Source: Bacillus tianshenii
GTDB taxonomy: Bacteria > Bacillota > Bacilli > Bacillales > Bacillaceae_N
DNA: 64,000 bases
Direction of reading: 5' to 3'
NCBI GenBank assembly: GCA_020524525.2
Contig: CP129018.1
Span: 2,980,115-3,044,114, forward strand
In this document: positions 17,723-26,068 of the stretch, piece by piece
How positions within the stretch are numbered: position 1 is the stretch's first letter
How the letters are laid out: each line of letters begins with the position of its first letter
Notes under the pieces: generated by a model
The model's input: the letters and a program-made list of their open reading frames with translations, nothing else
Database searches by the model: none
What the model was told of the DNA's origin: nothing
Position numbers and translations under genes: made by a program

Positions 17723-18833
17723 ATTTTGATATTATCTCCTTAAAAGATGTGGTAATATAATTTACATCTTCTTCACTTAATTGTGGATGTAAAGGTAATG
17801 CTAAACCATTTTGATATAACCTTGAGGCATTAGGGAAGTCTCTAGGTATATAACTGTATTTATTTTTATAGTGATACATCAAATGAACAGCCTGTGCCCC
17901 AAGATTTGATTCAATCCCTTTGTCCTTAAGCTCAGAAATGATTTTACTTCGTTCAAAGATATCACTAAGCAAAATCATAAAGGTTTGCCAAGCATGTCCT
18001 TCTACTTTCTGAGGAAGAAAAATATTTTCCAAATTATTTAATCCTGCTAAGTATTGTTCTACAATTAATCTACGCTTTTGAATTAACTTCTCATAGTCAT
18101 TTAGTTGATCAATCCCTATTACTGCTTGAAATTCTGTCATGCGATAGTTCAGCCCTGGAATAATAAAGTCAATTTCACCTTCATTATTTTCTATCCCATG
18201 ATTTCTTAATAAAGATAACTTCTTAAATAGCTTTTGATCTTTAGTTACTACCGCTCCCCCTTCTCCAGTAGTTATCGCTTTTCTTGGATGCCATGAAAAG
18301 CACCCTACATCACCAAATGTACCAACATGCTTTCCGTTCCATTCTGTTCCAAGAGCACAGGCTGCATCTTCAATTACATATAACCCATATTTATATGCAA
18401 TCTTCATAATTTCTGTCATGTTTGATGGTGCCCCAAACTCATGAACAACAATTATCGCTTTTGGTTTTTCTTCACCTTTAAATACATTGAGTGCTTCCTC
18501 CAATATATCGACATCTATATTATAAGTGCCTAACTCAACATCAATTAAATAAGGACGGGCCCCCACTACTTCTACAACATTTGCAGTTGCCGGAAATGTA
18601 AATGCAGGTATAAAAACCGCATCACCCTTTTTTATTTCTAAAGCCATTAAAGCTAAATGTAGTGCTGCCGTTCCACTAGTTGTTGCTAAAGCATAAGATA
18701 TATGCATGTATTCTTTTAAAGCAGTTTCTAAACTCTCAACATTTTTACCCTGCACTAACATACCGGACCTCAAAACTTTATTTACTTCATTAATAGCCTT
18801 CTCACTAATATTAGGTTGAGTTAAACGTATCAT
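17715..18833 (-). CDS. DegT/DnrJ/EryC1/StrS aminotransferase (ArnB-like context)
   Basis: A 372-aa PLP aminotransferase. MIRLTQPNISEKAINEV, TSGTAALHLALMALEI, VHEFGAPSNM, IEDAACALG and the lysine in SWHPRKAITTGEGG are all canonical. It overlaps an extended SDR (one base) and a formyltransferase (8 nt), the ArnA(C)-ArnB-ArnA(N) layout. It therefore probably aminates a 4-keto nucleotide sugar made by the SDR upstream or by the 4,6-dehydratase at 22721-23734. Which of these is the donor cannot be read. Confidence 0.87.
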   Translation of the reverse strand: MIRLTQPNISEKAINEVNKVLRSGMLVQGKNVESLETALKEYMHISYALATTSGTAALHLALMALEIKKGDAVFIPAFTFPATANVVEVVGARPYLIDVELGTYNIDVDILEEALNVFKGEEKPKAIIVVHEFGAPSNMTEIMKIAYKYGLYVIEDAACALGTEWNGKHVGTFGDVGCFSWHPRKAITTGEGGAVVTKDQKLFKKLSLLRNHGIENNEGEIDFIIPGLNYRMTEFQAVIGIDQLNDYEKLIQKRRLIVEQYLAGLNNLENIFLPQKVEGHAWQTFMILLSDIFERSKIISELKDKGIESNLGAQAVHLMYHYKNKYSYIPRDFPNASRLYQNGLALPLHPQLSEEDVNYITTSFKEIISKYE

Positions 18834-19804
18834 TATGCTTTCTCCCTATAGAAATCTGCCGTACTTTTTATCCCTTCTTCCAAATCAACCTTTGCCTCAA
18901 AACCAATTAACCTTTTCGCTTTTTCAATTGTAGGTATTCTAAGCTCTATATCCGCTCCATTTTTTTGTATGAAATTGATTTTAGAATTTGAGCCAAGTAC
19001 TCTTATAATAGTGTTAGCCAAACCATATATTGTTGTTACTGTTCGCGAGTTTCCAATATTAAATGATTCACCTATAGCATTGGTAGAATTCATACAGCGG
19101 ATAATCCCCTCAACCATATCATCTATAAAGCACCATGCTCTAATTTGTGTACCATCACCATGAATTTCAATTTCCTTATCTTTTAGGGCTTTCTTTATAA
19201 ATGTACGAATTGCTCCCTCCCCAACTTGACCTGGTCCATATACATTAAAAGGGCGGACTGTTACCGTTGGCAACCCTCTTTCTTTAAAATAAGCATAAGC
19301 TAAATGTTCTTCTGATAATTTACTCACCGCATAAGTCCACCTAGCTTCTCCCACAGCCCCTAATACCGTGGGACTAGTTTCTTCTGAGCGAAATGCAATC
19401 TGTCCAAACACCTCACTGGTGCTAAAACAAATAACTCTTTTACAATTGGATAAAGAGCTTGCAGCCTCCAAAACATTTAAAGAACCAGCCATATTAACTT
19501 TCATCGTTGTAATTGGACTTTTAATAACCGTATCTACGCCAGCAATCCCAGCAGCATGTACTACATAAGTTGAACCTTGTATTGATCTATTTAGTAATTC
19601 AATATCTAAGATATCTCCCTTTATAATTTTAAGGTTTTTATGATTATAAAAAGTCTTATCCCTTATGGAGTCCCTTGAAAAATTATCATACACAATTATT
19701 TGATTATTTTCGATAAGACTTTCAATTAATGCTGATCCTATAAACCCTGCTCCACCAGTAATAAATATTGATTCACCATATAACTTACCATTTTCTTTAA
19801 CCAT
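18833..19804 (-). CDS. NAD-dependent epimerase/dehydratase/decarboxylase (extended SDR)
   Basis: A 323-aa extended SDR: IFITGGAGFIGSALIESL, CFSTSEVFG, and an intact YxxxK in RWTYAVSKLSEEHLA, then RPFNVYGPGQ and GDGTQIRAWCFIDDMVEGI. STSEVxG with RWxYAVSK is shared by UDP-glucuronate decarboxylases such as the ArnA C-terminal domain and by some dehydratases. Followed by an aminotransferase, formyltransferase and deacetylase-like protein, it could create the 4-keto sugar for that pathway. Decarboxylase, dehydratase and epimerase activities cannot be told apart here. Confidence 0.82.
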   Translation of the reverse strand: MVKENGKLYGESIFITGGAGFIGSALIESLIENNQIIVYDNFSRDSIRDKTFYNHKNLKIIKGDILDIELLNRSIQGSTYVVHAAGIAGVDTVIKSPITTMKVNMAGSLNVLEAASSLSNCKRVICFSTSEVFGQIAFRSEETSPTVLGAVGEARWTYAVSKLSEEHLAYAYFKERGLPTVTVRPFNVYGPGQVGEGAIRTFIKKALKDKEIEIHGDGTQIRAWCFIDDMVEGIIRCMNSTNAIGESFNIGNSRTVTTIYGLANTIIRVLGSNSKINFIQKNGADIELRIPTIEKAKRLIGFEAKVDLEEGIKSTADFYREKA

Positions 19805-19840
19805 ATATATTCTCCTTACTTTTTGATTTTTCAGCTTTTT

Positions 19841-22702
19841 TTAAAATAAACATACTGGTCGAAAATAGGATTTACCCATATTACTAATAGGGATTTCATG
19901 AAATGAGTGTAAGTTACTTCCATACGACTTGCCTTTTAAAGTATACCTCCCTCTAGCAACAGCTGTTTTCTTATCTTCATTGTTCTCTATACACCATACT
20001 AATTGGTCCTCTGTCAGGTTCCAAAATATACTATTATCATAAGGAATGGTAGGATCTTTAATATAATCATTCCATTCATTTTCTTTGGTATTTATATTAT
20101 TTCCTCCTGTCAGTAGTCTTATGTTAAGTTTCTCTTTAAGATTGCTAAGAGGTACTCCTTTTATATTAGTTAGACCTTTTCCATGAAGCTTTTCCCAGCT
20201 TATATCTTTTTGCAAATTCCTATCAGCGATACATTTCCCTTCTTCAACCATTACAAAATAAAAATCCCCACTAGGTAGTGGACTTGAATTTGAAGGTATA
20301 AAACTTGTTGTTTCCATTCCAATTCCCTTAAAAAACCCAACTGTATTTAGAGTAGATTCATAGTGACAACGAATGCGTTTTCCTTTACTTAGTTCCTTTA
20401 ACTCTTCCACTTCATTTATATGGTAAATACGACTATCTTTACTAATTTGAACTCCTGAAAACATAAATCTATTATCATCTAATACCTTAATTTCTATGTT
20501 ATGGATACCGTCATCCAATCTTCCTATTTCAAAAATAACTTGACTTTTATTTACTACCTCTGAATCTACCTTTACATCTTTAGTTGATACTTTATAACGT
20601 TTACTATCCACTGTCACTTCAATATTTTGGGTAGAACTCCTAAATTTCATGCCGTAAATTCTTAATGATGTACCTCTAAGTTTAAAACGAATGATTGACT
20701 CCGGTTCAGATGTGCCAAATTGAAGGTAATATCTCTCAACATCAACACCAGGACCAAAATTATATCTCTTCCATTCACCTTCAAATTGAAACACGCCACT
20801 ATCACATGGATAGTACTTATTTTCTTCTTCTTGCAATGAGCTATTAATTTCATCATGGACGCTAAACACACTCCAAGCAACTTGCTCTCCGATCTGTTTA
20901 CATTTCTCAATAAAAGGTTCAAATGCATCTAAAATCAGTTTTATTTTTTCAAATTCATTTATTTGTTTTCGAATGTTCGAGGCTTTTATTGATAATGCTT
21001 GATAATGTGTTCGATTAATAGGAAGAACATAAACATTATAATAATCGTTAGCTGTAAACTTCTTTATCTGTTTATCAAATCGTTCAATTAATTTACTATT
21101 ATTCACTTTTTTACTTGGAGTAATATTTTTTTTCATTTCCTCGAAGAGCTTCTTTAATTCCTTGTATTGTTTACGAAATAATTGTAAATTCTTCTCTATT
21201 TTGGTTATTTTATTTACCGTAAATCCTAAATCATATGACGGATTAGATTTCTTGTACCATTCATCCACCACCACTTTTTCATGTAAGCTTGATTCTATCA
21301 ATTCTTCTAATGGTGCAAATTGTGCTCCTTCTATTGCAGCACCACCTTTTGTAGTATTAATAGTTTTAACTTGAGAATTATTAGCTATATATATTTGTAA
21401 ATTTTGTCTCATATTTTCAAATGATGGGTTTGTCTCAATTTCATTACCGTATACATCTTTTACTTTCATGACTTCTTTTTTATCTTTCTCCATAACATTT
21501 ACAGTTCGGTCCTTTGTATTATAGCCAACTTCCTTAGAATAATATTGATTGTATCTAAAGCCTAAATTTTGACCAACTAGTATAACAGGATTACACCCTA
21601 ATTGACATGCAAGTTGATAAGTAACCGCTGCAATTGTTGGTGCATCTTGGACTATTGGAATAGCGGTGTTTTCTTTATCTTTTAAATAATATTGCGAAAC
21701 GGTATCTTGACTTGTAATCATATGCAATTTGGGCCCCTGATACCTTGTCAATGTCTCAAAGCCTACACTTGTTCCATAAATCATTGGTACAGATTTATCG
21801 ATGCCTTGTTCCATCATTTTTTGGTATACACCATAGTTATGCTGTTGGGGATCATATGTACAAACTGCATCAGGAAGAATCCCCTTAGCCACCAATGCAC
21901 GGTTTGCAGAACCAATTGCAAAAATATATGCTAACTTATTTTCTTTAATATAACGTAAATTTTCATACTCATCTTCAAGGGAAGGCCCTGCTGCTGCGAT
22001 AATTAAGGGCTTGTTTTGAAAAATCGATTTATAACCTTTTAAAATATTTGGGGTGGTAAATGTGTATGGTAAATTAGCTAAGCTGTTGAATGTCCAGCGT
22101 GTACTAAATGAAAGGTCTGTAATAAAATTAGAGCGCTTTGATTTTATACCTTCCTTAAAATTTTGCAAAAAATGTTCATACTGTTTTGCAAAAATACGTT
22201 CATAACTAGGTAACGGGATCATCAATATTCGTTGCTGAATTTGATCAGTCAATTTTCTTAAATAAAAACTTCCTTCTTCAGGTGAAGATTCTATAAAAAT
22301 ATCATTTAGTCGATTCAAATGAAGTATTTTTAAAGACCTAGTTGACATGAAATGATAAAACATTTCAATACTAGGTTCATAGATCGTGTAAGTATATTTA
22401 GGATAACGGTTCATAAAAGCTTCAATGTGATAGCCGAATCCTACTCCATAAAAGATAACATGCTCATAATTATCAATTTGATCACTGTATTGCTCAACTA
22501 ATCGCTCAGCTTCTTTAATAGGATCATATTTGCTGTGAACATATTGGGGACGACTATCACTGTATACCATTGCAGTCGGTTCCCCAATCTTGGTATCAAT
22601 AAGTTCAACTGTTTGCTTATTCTCTTGTTCTTCAAATTGATTTAATAAATTTCGAATGTGTCGATAGTGCTTTCTTAAAAAATCTTTATTTTCAATTAAC
22701 AT
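19841..22702 (-). CDS. Motility accessory factor (Maf/DUF115) with extra C-terminal carbohydrate-binding-like domains
   Basis: A 953-aa protein. Residues ~1-480 are the Maf/DUF115 (MptE-like) module of proteins that load nonulosonic or related sugars on flagellin: NYEHVIFYGVGFGYHIEAF, PLIIAAAGPSLEDEYENL, PDAVCTYDPQ, VILVGQNLGF and TKGGAAIEGA. A helical linker with coiled-coil character follows (~500-635). Residues ~637-755 read as a jelly-roll resembling carbohydrate-binding modules (FEGEWKRYNF..., RGTSLRIYGMKFRS, RLDDGIHNIEIKV). The end (~815-953: LLTGGNN, ENEWNDYI, the C-terminal FRPVCLF) resembles the lectin-like C-terminal domain of phage tail and adhesin proteins. These last two assignments are by pattern only. 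It follows the 4,6-dehydratase by 18 nt. Confidence 0.82.
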   Translation of the reverse strand: MLIENKDFLRKHYRHIRNLLNQFEEQENKQTVELIDTKIGEPTAMVYSDSRPQYVHSKYDPIKEAERLVEQYSDQIDNYEHVIFYGVGFGYHIEAFMNRYPKYTYTIYEPSIEMFYHFMSTRSLKILHLNRLNDIFIESSPEEGSFYLRKLTDQIQQRILMIPLPSYERIFAKQYEHFLQNFKEGIKSKRSNFITDLSFSTRWTFNSLANLPYTFTTPNILKGYKSIFQNKPLIIAAAGPSLEDEYENLRYIKENKLAYIFAIGSANRALVAKGILPDAVCTYDPQQHNYGVYQKMMEQGIDKSVPMIYGTSVGFETLTRYQGPKLHMITSQDTVSQYYLKDKENTAIPIVQDAPTIAAVTYQLACQLGCNPVILVGQNLGFRYNQYYSKEVGYNTKDRTVNVMEKDKKEVMKVKDVYGNEIETNPSFENMRQNLQIYIANNSQVKTINTTKGGAAIEGAQFAPLEELIESSLHEKVVVDEWYKKSNPSYDLGFTVNKITKIEKNLQLFRKQYKELKKLFEEMKKNITPSKKVNNSKLIERFDKQIKKFTANDYYNVYVLPINRTHYQALSIKASNIRKQINEFEKIKLILDAFEPFIEKCKQIGEQVAWSVFSVHDEINSSLQEEENKYYPCDSGVFQFEGEWKRYNFGPGVDVERYYLQFGTSEPESIIRFKLRGTSLRIYGMKFRSSTQNIEVTVDSKRYKVSTKDVKVDSEVVNKSQVIFEIGRLDDGIHNIEIKVLDDNRFMFSGVQISKDSRIYHINEVEELKELSKGKRIRCHYESTLNTVGFFKGIGMETTSFIPSNSSPLPSGDFYFVMVEEGKCIADRNLQKDISWEKLHGKGLTNIKGVPLSNLKEKLNIRLLTGGNNINTKENEWNDYIKDPTIPYDNSIFWNLTEDQLVWCIENNEDKKTAVARGRYTLKGKSYGSNLHSFHEIPISNMGKSYFRPVCLF

Positions 22703-22720
22703 TAGGTAAATCCCCCATAA

Positions 22721-23734
22721 TCATATCAATTGTTCAGTAATCAACCACTTTCGTAGCGTCTCTTTATCAATTACATTTTCTTGAAGTGGAGCAGGAGCTT
22801 TTCCTATAAGACTTAACTTTTTTACATATTGCGCTTCCACATTTCTATATGGTGATTGAAGAACGAACATTTCTTCATCTTCGAGAGCTATACGCGCTTC
22901 ATCCTCAGTCATTAGCTCTTCATACATTTTTTCACCTGGACGAAGACCTATTTCTTGAATATCAATTCTCCCTCTAGGTATATTATGTTTTTTTGATACT
23001 TCCTCAATGATAATATCCACCAAATCCTTAAGCTTAATAACAGGCATTTTCAAAACAAATACTTCTCCACCATAAGCCCTTTCGTTTGCTTCAAGAATAA
23101 GCGATATTGCCTGAGATGGTGTCATCATATACCGTAGCATATCTAGATTCGTAACAGTGATACGTTGTTCTTCTACAATTTGTTTTTTAAAAAGCGGGAT
23201 TACGGATCCTCTAGAACCCATCACATTACCAAAACGGACTGAACTGAAAATGGTTTGCTTGGGACCTTTTTGATATTCAGCAGCAGATATTAACCTTTCA
23301 GCCGTTAACTTTGTAGCCCCGTAAGTATTTGCAGGGGCAATCGCTTTATCCGTACTTGTAAACAGAACACGTTTAACATCCATAGTTGTAGCGGCTTGAA
23401 TGACATTTTGTGTACCTATAACATTAGTTTTCACTGCTTCAAATGGGTTATATTCACATGCAGGAACATGCTTCATAGCTGCTAAATGAAAAACATAATC
23501 AATATCTTCCATTGCTCTAATTAGCCGTTTTTCATCCCGTACATCGCCAATTAGATAACGAATATTACGATGTTTATACATTTTTTGCTGCAACTCAAAT
23601 TGTTTATGTTCATCCCTACTAAAAATACGGATTACTTCAGGTTGATGAGTCAAAAGAGTTTTTAATAAATGCTGTCCTATTGTTCCTGTACCACCAATGA
23701 TAAGTATTTTTTTACCTTTATAGATGTTTGACAC
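22721..23734 (-). CDS. UDP-GlcNAc 4,6-dehydratase-like (FlaA1/PseB/CapD short form)
   Basis: A 337-aa SDR without membrane segments. GGTGTIGQHLL binds NAD; FTSTDKAIAPANTYGATKLTAE carries the TDKA and YGATK catalytic motifs of the UDP-GlcNAc 4,6-dehydratase family; IGLRPGEKMYEELM is the conserved C-terminal motif. These enzymes open pathways to pseudaminic acid, legionaminic acid, bacillosamine or other 6-deoxy-4-amino sugars used on flagellin. It starts at GTG, the only suitable codon, with a weak ribosome-binding site, and lies 16 nt after the 202-aa gene. Inverting versus retaining activity is not decided. Confidence 0.87.
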   Translation of the reverse strand: MSNIYKGKKILIIGGTGTIGQHLLKTLLTHQPEVIRIFSRDEHKQFELQQKMYKHRNIRYLIGDVRDEKRLIRAMEDIDYVFHLAAMKHVPACEYNPFEAVKTNVIGTQNVIQAATTMDVKRVLFTSTDKAIAPANTYGATKLTAERLISAAEYQKGPKQTIFSSVRFGNVMGSRGSVIPLFKKQIVEEQRITVTNLDMLRYMMTPSQAISLILEANERAYGGEVFVLKMPVIKLKDLVDIIIEEVSKKHNIPRGRIDIQEIGLRPGEKMYEELMTEDEARIALEDEEMFVLQSPYRNVEAQYVKKLSLIGKAPAPLQENVIDKETLRKWLITEQLI

Positions 23735-23750
23735 GTTTTATTCACTACTT

Positions 23751-24359
23751 TCAATTAACATCTTTCCGGATACTCTTTTTGTCAATTTCCTTTGTAATTT
23801 CTTTTTTTACAGATTCCATAACTGGTACTATTTCATATTGAATAATATCAGCTATTAAAATCGTATCTCCTGCTTCGATAGCTTCTTCGAGGTTTCTAAA
23901 CTCTTCTACTAATGATGCTTGATGAACAAGGTACTGTTTCTTTTCGTTCATATCCTCAATAATTTGGTCTACAGTACCGATAAATTGATTCACCCACTGT
24001 AAGCCTTCCAATAGAAGCTCAAAATTTCCCCAAGACTTTTCTGATGGTCCTTGGTAAAAATCATCAACTAATAATTGGACTTCAGGCAAAGCACCTTCTA
24101 AATATGATTCAAGTTGCAGCATCATATCATCTAACATTGATTCAGGCTTTAATACTTTGACATTAACTTTTTGAATATGCTCTATATATTCAGATATATA
24201 TATATCATGGTCTGTATACACTTCAACGCCATCTATTTCCAAATGACTAAATAAGTAATCGGATTTTTCAATTTCTTCATTAATATCTTTAAACATCTCT
24301 TCAATAGAGGAGAGTGCGTTTTCATAATCAAACGTCTTTTCAAATAATGTAAGTTTCAA
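23751..24359 (-). CDS. Unknown 202-aa protein, first gene of the sigma-D sugar operon
   Basis: I do not recognise this acidic, largely helical protein (MKLTLFEKTFDYENALSSI...). It has no signal peptide or membrane segment. Features are a central WGNFELLLEGLQWVNQFIGTV segment and amphipathic helices (LVEEFRNLEEAIEAGDTIL, ADIIQYEIVPVMESVKKEI). The start is TTG at 24359 after GGGGG. A sigma-D-type promoter ends 41 nt upstream, and the dehydratase and Maf genes follow closely, so it belongs to the flagellin-modification operon. A chaperone or adaptor role for flagellin or Maf is possible but is a guess. Confidence 0.75.
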   Translation of the reverse strand: MKLTLFEKTFDYENALSSIEEMFKDINEEIEKSDYLFSHLEIDGVEVYTDHDIYISEYIEHIQKVNVKVLKPESMLDDMMLQLESYLEGALPEVQLLVDDFYQGPSEKSWGNFELLLEGLQWVNQFIGTVDQIIEDMNEKKQYLVHQASLVEEFRNLEEAIEAGDTILIADIIQYEIVPVMESVKKEITKEIDKKSIRKDVN

Positions 24360-24399
24360 TTTATAACCCCCAGTTTATCCTTAGCTGGTATCACACATA

Positions 24400-24425
24400 A
24401 TATCGTCAATTTCGACAACCTTTTA
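24400..24425 (-). promoter_or_regulatory. Sigma-D-type promoter of the flagellin-glycosylation operon
   Basis: On the minus strand TAAA (24425-24422), a 14-nt spacer, then GACGATAT (24407-24400). The sigma-D consensus is TAAA-N14-16-GCCGATAT, so there is one mismatch. It lies 41 nt upstream of the TTG of the 202-aa gene. It would couple glycosylation genes to flagellin expression. Confidence 0.7.
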
Positions 24426-24480
24426 AGTTTTATGACACCATTTGTGAGTATGTTAATTTTTCAACCTTGGGCACTTCTTT

Positions 24481-24720
24481 CTAATAACGATTATAAATGT
24501 CTGTAAATTTTTGTAACCCTGTTAATAACAATCCAATTTGTCTGTATTCTGAATCAGAGTGAAGTGGAATCATACTTAAAAAATTATAGATTCAATAAAG
24601 TCTACTATTATTGCATCATGTCCTAATGCCTTGAAAGCACATGCAAGCTGGTCAATATGTCCACGTAATGCGCCATAATTTGATTGTCCGTTAAATAAAG
24701 ATTCTTTTTCCTACCAACAT
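24481..24720 (-). pseudogene. Decayed gene, probably a glycosyltransferase/Maf-type relic
   Basis: Directly after the hag terminator the minus strand carries broken coding sequence. One frame reads MLVGKRIF and stops; the next frame gives ESLFNGQSNYGALRGHIDQ then LACAFKALGHDAIIVDF and stops; a third frame gives MIPLHSDSEYRQIGLLL then TGLQKFTDIYNRY and a stop. The NGQSNYGALR...DQLA.AF..LGH pattern resembles the N-terminus of certain surface glycosyltransferases. The last part resembles the C-terminus of a related protein, which implies a frameshift and a large internal deletion. Confidence 0.6.
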
Positions 24721-24747
24721 TCCCTACTAAATAGGTAATAAATTTCT

Positions 24748-24783
24748 ATAAAAAAGAAGTTCCAGCAACGCTGGAACTTCTTT
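24748..24783 (-). terminator. Intrinsic terminator of hag
   Basis: A 13-bp stem (AAGAAGTTCCAGC / GCTGGAACTTCTT) with a 3-nt loop is followed on the minus strand by a T-run. It starts 13 nt after the hag stop. Confidence 0.92.
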
Positions 24784-24795
24784 GAGTATTTAAAA

Positions 24796-25923
24796 TTATC
24801 CAAGTAATTGAAGTACAGATTGTGGACGTTGGTTAGCTTGAGCCAACATAGCTTGAGATGCTTGAGAAAGAATATTATTCTTCGTAAAGCTCATCATCTC
24901 CTTCGCCATATCTACGTCACGAACACGAGATTCAGCAGCCTGTAAGTTTTCAGAAGCATTACCAAGGTTAGTAATTGTATGTTCTAGACGGTTTTGGAAG
25001 GCACCCATCTTAGAACGCTCAGCGGATACTTGGTTGATTGCTGCGTCAATTACAGAAATTGCAGCTGTAGCTGTTTTATGAGATTGAATATCTAATGCAT
25101 ATACAGTACTACCGCTTGAGTTACCTACATCAGTAAGCTTATTTGCATCTGCTGCAGATGCGCCAGAAACAAATTGCGCGTCAGAAGACTTCGCAACTTG
25201 CTCAGCTCCGACTGTTGTTCCATTTTCTGTGATTACAGTTTTACCAGAAGTTTTCGCTCCTGTTTCATCATAATATACTTCATTGGTAGAATCTTGCCAT
25301 GCATTTGTTGTTTGTCCTGCCATAGAAGATGAACCAATTTGAGCCGTCGCTCCTCCACTTCCAGCAATACCCAATGCTTCAGCACGCATATCAAAGATAT
25401 CTACAGTGAAGTTTTGCATGCTGTTTGCACCTACTTGCATTTTTAAACCATTGCCACTTTGCACATCCCCAGCAGATGCTACATAGTCACCCGCTTTAAG
25501 GCTTTGAGAACCATTAAGTAGTTTCTTTTGGTTAAACTCAGTATTGTTACCGATACGGTTGATTTCAGAAGTCAATTGGTTAAGCTCTTTTTGAAGCTCT
25601 TGACGGTCTTGATCTGTATTCGTATCGTTTGATGCTTGAGTAGCAAGCTCACGCATACGTTGAAGGATTGAATGAGTTTCATTCAAAGCACCTTCAGCCG
25701 TTTGGATTAAAGAGATCGCATCTTGAGAGTTACGTTGTGCTTGGTTCAAACCGCTGATTTGACCACGCATTTTTTCAGAGATTGCAAGACCAGCAGCGTC
25801 ATCGCCAGCACGGTTAATGCGTAGACCTGAAGAAAGCTTCTCCATTGATTTTGCAGCGCCTGCTTGGTTCATACCTAATTGACGATAAGAGTTCATCGCA
25901 GGTAAGTTATGATTGATAATCAT
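24796..25923 (-). CDS. hag: Flagellin
   Basis: A 375-aa major flagellin. The conserved D0/D1 N-terminus (MIINHNLPAMNSYRQLG, KLSSGLRINRAGDDAAGLA) and C-terminus (MMSFTKNNILSQASQAMLA, QPQ-like end SVLQLLG) flank a Ser/Thr-rich variable centre (~residues 150-300), the natural place for O-glycans. AAGGAGG precedes the ATG. Upstream lie a sigma-D promoter and a CsrA-type leader; csrA and fliW are the next genes. The neighbouring sugar island and Maf protein suggest it is glycosylated. A second flagellin lies at 36041-37516. Confidence 0.97.
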   Translation of the reverse strand: MIINHNLPAMNSYRQLGMNQAGAAKSMEKLSSGLRINRAGDDAAGLAISEKMRGQISGLNQAQRNSQDAISLIQTAEGALNETHSILQRMRELATQASNDTNTDQDRQELQKELNQLTSEINRIGNNTEFNQKKLLNGSQSLKAGDYVASAGDVQSGNGLKMQVGANSMQNFTVDIFDMRAEALGIAGSGGATAQIGSSSMAGQTTNAWQDSTNEVYYDETGAKTSGKTVITENGTTVGAEQVAKSSDAQFVSGASAADANKLTDVGNSSGSTVYALDIQSHKTATAAISVIDAAINQVSAERSKMGAFQNRLEHTITNLGNASENLQAAESRVRDVDMAKEMMSFTKNNILSQASQAMLAQANQRPQSVLQLLG

Positions 25924-25930
25924 GATAATT

Positions 25931-25962
25931 TCCTCCTTGAAATTTAGCCCACATCCATGTGG
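25931..25962 (-). promoter_or_regulatory. CsrA-binding region in the hag leader
   Basis: The minus-strand leader has CCACATGGATGTGG (25962-25949), a short hairpin exposing GGA. It matches ACARGGAUGU of the CsrA consensus at all but one base. The Shine-Dalgarno TCAAGGAGGA (25931-25940) supplies a second GGA. Two sites, one over the ribosome-binding site, is the arrangement by which CsrA represses hag in B. subtilis until FliW removes it. Confidence 0.75.
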
Positions 25963-25980
25963 TTATTTTGGTAAACAGTG

Positions 25981-26002
25981 AATAAAGTCGGCCGCCTTTA
26001 TT
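25981..26002 (-). promoter_or_regulatory. Stem-loop near the 5' end of the hag mRNA
   Basis: AATAAAG and CTTTATT form a 7-bp stem around an 8-nt GC-rich loop. It lies some 15-20 nt after the predicted start point, so it may stabilise the leader against decay. Function inferred. Confidence 0.45.
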
Positions 26003-26022
26003 TCCTGTTGTTTACACTTACT

Positions 26023-26048
26023 ATATCGACCGAGAACGAGACTGTTTA
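26023..26048 (-). promoter_or_regulatory. Sigma-D promoter of hag
   Basis: Minus strand TAAA (26048-26045), 14-nt spacer, GTCGATAT (26030-26023): one mismatch to TAAA-N14-16-GCCGATAT. About 100 nt upstream of the ATG, giving a long leader that holds the CsrA sites. Confidence 0.88.
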
Positions 26049-26068
26049 ATAACTTTAGAAGAAAAAAT

